A DNA stretch of 64,000 bases, from contig JAKTTS010000011.1 in assembly GCA_030560485.1 (NCBI GenBank), positions 1 through 64,000 of the forward strand. The letters are read 5' to 3'. Below are positions 62,301-64,000 of the stretch, piece after piece. Each line of letters starts with the position of its first letter. The stretch's first letter is position 1. The translations under genes and the position numbers were made by a program. The notes beneath the pieces were generated by a model. It had not been told where the DNA came from. It did no database searches and was given only the letters and a program-made list of their open reading frames with translations. This DNA comes from Ascoidea tarda (nom. inval.) (taxonomy: Eukaryota > Ascomycota > Saccharomycetes > Ascoideales > Ascoideaceae).

Positions 62301-64000
62301 TTGAATTAAAAAGAAGAGGTGAGTTACAATTGATCAAGAATTTTCAATCAGATATATTCAAAGTTTTTCTTGAGGGAAAAACCTTAGAAGAATGTTATTC
62401 ATCTGTTGGAGCTATTGCAAATAGATGGTTGGATGTTCTAGAAACCAAGGGGAAAATGCTTGAAGATGAAGATTTGATAGAACTTATTTCGGAAAATAGA
62501 AACATGAGTCGACCTTTAGCATCATACAAAGATCAGAAATCAACATCAATTACAACAGCAACAAGACTTGGTGAATTTCTAGGTTTTGAGACTGTTAAAG
62601 ATGCTGGATTGAAATGTTCTTACATCATTTCTACCAAGCCCAGAGGCTCGCCAGTTACTGAGAGAGCAGTTCCCATTGCAATTTTTTCTGCAGATATTTC
62701 TCAAAAAAGAATGTTTCTCAGAAAATGGTTGGCAGATTTTTCTTTGGAAGACTTTGATCCTCGGAATATTATTGATTGGTCATATTATAGAGAACGTTTG
62801 GCTTCCACAATCCAAAAAATTATCACGATTCCAGCAGCAATGCAAAATGTTACTAATCCGGTTCCTAGAGTTTTACATCCTGACTGGTTGCAAAAAAAAA
62901 TTTTTACTAGCAAAGATGCAAAGAAACAATCAAGTTTGGCAAGTTTTTTAACAAAAGGGAAAGTTTCTGCCATTATACCTGAACCAGAAGATATTGAGGA
63001 CTTTGGAAAACAAGCTAGTGTGAAAAAAACTGCGAAAGTATTATCCAATAAACGAAAAGCTAAACAAACTGAAAAAGGGGATATGGATGGTGATGAGTTA
63101 GTAGGACCATGTCCCAAAATTGATGAAGATTATGTTGGATGGTTGATGTTTCAAAAAAAGATATGGATTAAACAAAATGAGAAGCTTCAAACACAGGAGC
63201 GTCTTTTTGGTAAAGCAGCTAAGTATGTTTCCGAAAGTGTTAGAAATGTGATGCTAAAACAGGTTGAGTTGTATGCTAATGAAACATGGCAAATATTAGA
63301 ATATAAAGCCACTTCTATTCCTGGTAATGTTATAGCATTTGCTTTAATCAATAATAATATACATCAAGTTAAACTTCAAGTCCCCAAAACAGTATATTTA
63401 AATATAAAAACCAATCCTGCTCCAAGAATGGATATTCCAGAATGTGAAATTGAAAAGGTTAAAAAGGAATTGCCAAATGGATCTCCCAACAACCAATTGT
63501 ATAAAGCAGTATTACCAGAATCTGTTTTTATAACCGAATCTTCTAGACCCGGTGGTTATTTTGAGAAAAATGTTGAGGAAATTTATGAATCTCATGTAGA
63601 TACTCTGGAAAGATTGATGATTGAATTAGGAACATGTTGTCAATTTAATTCTTCTAAAATTGGGTCGCTAAGCAAAGGGTTGTCTGAAGGAATCCATGTT
63701 AGCGATTTACACCTGGCTAATAATAGTAGCTATCTTTCCAGATCGTTTGTTAATGTTGTTTATTTGCTTCATATTTTTTCGAATCAATATGAAATATTTG
63801 TGTTGTTTGTTGGATTTGAGAATAAAGCGTATGTTTTAGTTTTAAAGCCGTCAAACAATTCGCAAAACTTGACAAGCAAAATAGAAAGGGAATATGGTGT
63901 GTTGTACAAAGAAAATGAGAAGAAAATATCATCATTTAGAAATATAATTGAGTATTCAAATGATATGGAGTTTGATGTTTCATATTTTAGTGATTCCAAG
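59330..64000 (+). CDS. POL2: DNA polymerase epsilon catalytic subunit (3' end beyond window)
   Basis: The first 1557 codons; the frame is still open at the window edge, and S. cerevisiae Pol2 has 2222 residues. It is the leading-strand replicative polymerase. An Asn/Ser-rich N-terminus is followed by KIDEIDSLMGFHRF and the exonuclease motif YDIETTKAPLKFP (Asp 301, Glu 303). Polymerase motif A is HVDVASMYPNIM (Asp 651), and motif C is ELDTDGIWCI (Asp 883, Asp 885). KVILNSFYGYVMRKGSRWYS and LKGFELKRRGELQLIKNFQS match Pol2 almost exactly. A PIP-type motif, QSSLASFL, begins near residue 1200, as in S. cerevisiae (QTSLTKFF). The start is the first ATG of the frame. Only three in-frame CTG codons were found in the visible part. 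Confidence 0.97.
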   Translation, partial: MARRKKDNDFQRKNFSNSNSNYNSNNNFNSNNNFFSNSSNNKLARYDLSKKIDEIDSLMGFHRFDSGPKKTGWLVNIHPATIYNENDSRILGYSAVDLYFLDKEGGTFKSSLLYDPYFLLSCSNTNYQNEVEEFLTKKLEGLLKKILKISKGDLELTNHLIGIQRSYLKISFHNVSDLIEARRIINQILASNKKTNKMKGIYQSIADLDNFNDNDYESFSKNIYNSNSFNKNNSSVGINASQFINDIREYDVPYHVRVAIDKNIRVGKWYSVDANGDSENNIILTELDIVAPADPVILAYDIETTKAPLKFPNSSVDQIMMISYMIDGQGYLITNREIISKDIEDFEYTPKPEYQGLFEIYNAPNEFELIKYFFQHIRNVQPTVIATFNGDFFDWPFVEARADYHSISMFDEIGFRKDSEGEYKSTYCVHMDCYKWVKRDSYLPQGSQGLKAVTLAKLGYNPLELDPELMTPYAIEQPQILSEYSVSDAVATYYLYYKYVHPFIFSLATIIPLNPDEVLRKGTGTLCEMLLMVQAYAHGIVFPNKHIDTLEKFYDGHLLESETYVGGHVESLETGVFRADLDYDFKIDTTVIDEFLEMLPEIIKFCVTVENNKSMDDVVNYQEIYTEIKNQLIKFKSKPKLFEKPIIYHVDVASMYPNIMISNRLQPDSIKFEKDCALCEFNTAGKDCDRKLTWSWRGEFYPAKMNEYNMIKRALQNESFQSLQGNQQREFNNLVYADQMHYLKKNLNSYSRKVYHRITVTETIKKESIVCQKENPFYINTVRDFRDRRYTYKKMAKEWKQKASKIDHDDHHTLEEARKMIVTYDSLQLAHKVILNSFYGYVMRKGSRWYSMEMAGITCLTGATIIQMARSVVERFGRPLELDTDGIWCIIPSSFPDDFTIKLKKGKISFTFLCSMLNYLVHQKFTNHQYYELKNKERFEYAVKKENSIFFELDGPYKAMVLPTSKEEGKGIKKRYAVFNFDGSISELKGFELKRRGELQLIKNFQSDIFKVFLEGKTLEECYSSVGAIANRWLDVLETKGKMLEDEDLIELISENRNMSRPLASYKDQKSTSITTATRLGEFLGFETVKDAGLKCSYIISTKPRGSPVTERAVPIAIFSADISQKRMFLRKWLADFSLEDFDPRNIIDWSYYRERLASTIQKIITIPAAMQNVTNPVPRVLHPDWLQKKIFTSKDAKKQSSLASFLTKGKVSAIIPEPEDIEDFGKQASVKKTAKVLSNKRKAKQTEKGDMDGDELVGPCPKIDEDYVGWLMFQKKIWIKQNEKLQTQERLFGKAAKYVSESVRNVMLKQVELYANETWQILEYKATSIPGNVIAFALINNNIHQVKLQVPKTVYLNIKTNPAPRMDIPECEIEKVKKELPNGSPNNQLYKAVLPESVFITESSRPGGYFEKNVEEIYESHVDTLERLMIELGTCCQFNSSKIGSLSKGLSEGIHVSDLHLANNSSYLSRSFVNVVYLLHIFSNQYEIFVLFVGFENKAYVLVLKPSNNSQNLTSKIEREYGVLYKENEKKISSFRNIIEYSNDMEFDVSYFSDSK

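Overview
The window is nuclear DNA of an AT-rich budding yeast (Saccharomycotina). The genes are compact, and almost all lack introns. Their products match yeast families over most of their length: Fet3, Cpa2, Egh1, Cbf1, Seh1, Cog1, Msg5, Hos4 and Pol2. Two nuclear genes for respiratory complex I are present (NDUFS8/NUIM and NDUFA12), so this is not Saccharomycetaceae or Hanseniaspora, which lost complex I. Proteins carry long Asn/Ser-rich stretches written in AAT/AAC. CTG codons are nearly absent from conserved protein cores, so a lineage with reassigned or ambiguous CUG is possible. The species cannot be fixed from the sequence alone.

Layout. 1-1.7 kb: gene-free, repeat-rich. 1.7-12.3 kb: FET3 (-), CBR1 (-), an MNN4/LicD-type gene (+) and TFB2 (-). 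13.1-18.6 kb: ADE4 (+) and CPA2 (-), converging. 18.6-20.7 kb: long gene-free block, GC-richer in its middle. 20.7-29.7 kb: an Asn/Ser-rich orphan (+), EGH1 (+), PRE1 (-) and PRI1 (+) back to back, and a hexose transporter (-). 30.1-39.7 kb: COG1 (-), CBF1 (-), SEH1 (+), and a gene with CENP-B/pogo-type DNA-binding domains (-). 40.7-55.9 kb: a bifunctional-looking PFK26-type enzyme, NUIM, MSG5 and HOS4, all (+). 56.6-64 kb: NDUFA12 (-) and SDH3 (+) sharing one promoter, MRPL31 (-) with an intron, and POL2 (+), cut by the window end.

How the genes relate. Four encode parts of respiration or mitochondrial translation (NUIM, NDUFA12, SDH3, MRPL31). Two are replication enzymes (PRI1, POL2), and these share an identical 10-base element, TTCGCGTTTT, upstream. 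CACGTG, the core of the Cbf1 site, occurs about eleven times, all in intergenic DNA. Two copies lie in the CBF1-SEH1 promoter and two between NDUFA12 and SDH3. I saw no bacterial-type operon, RNA gene, CRISPR array, intact mobile element or viral remnant. Several open frames begin at TTG or GTG upstream of the real ATG; starts were moved to the ATG for MNN4, PRE1, PRI1, the CENP-B-like gene, NUIM, HOS4 and NDUFA12.
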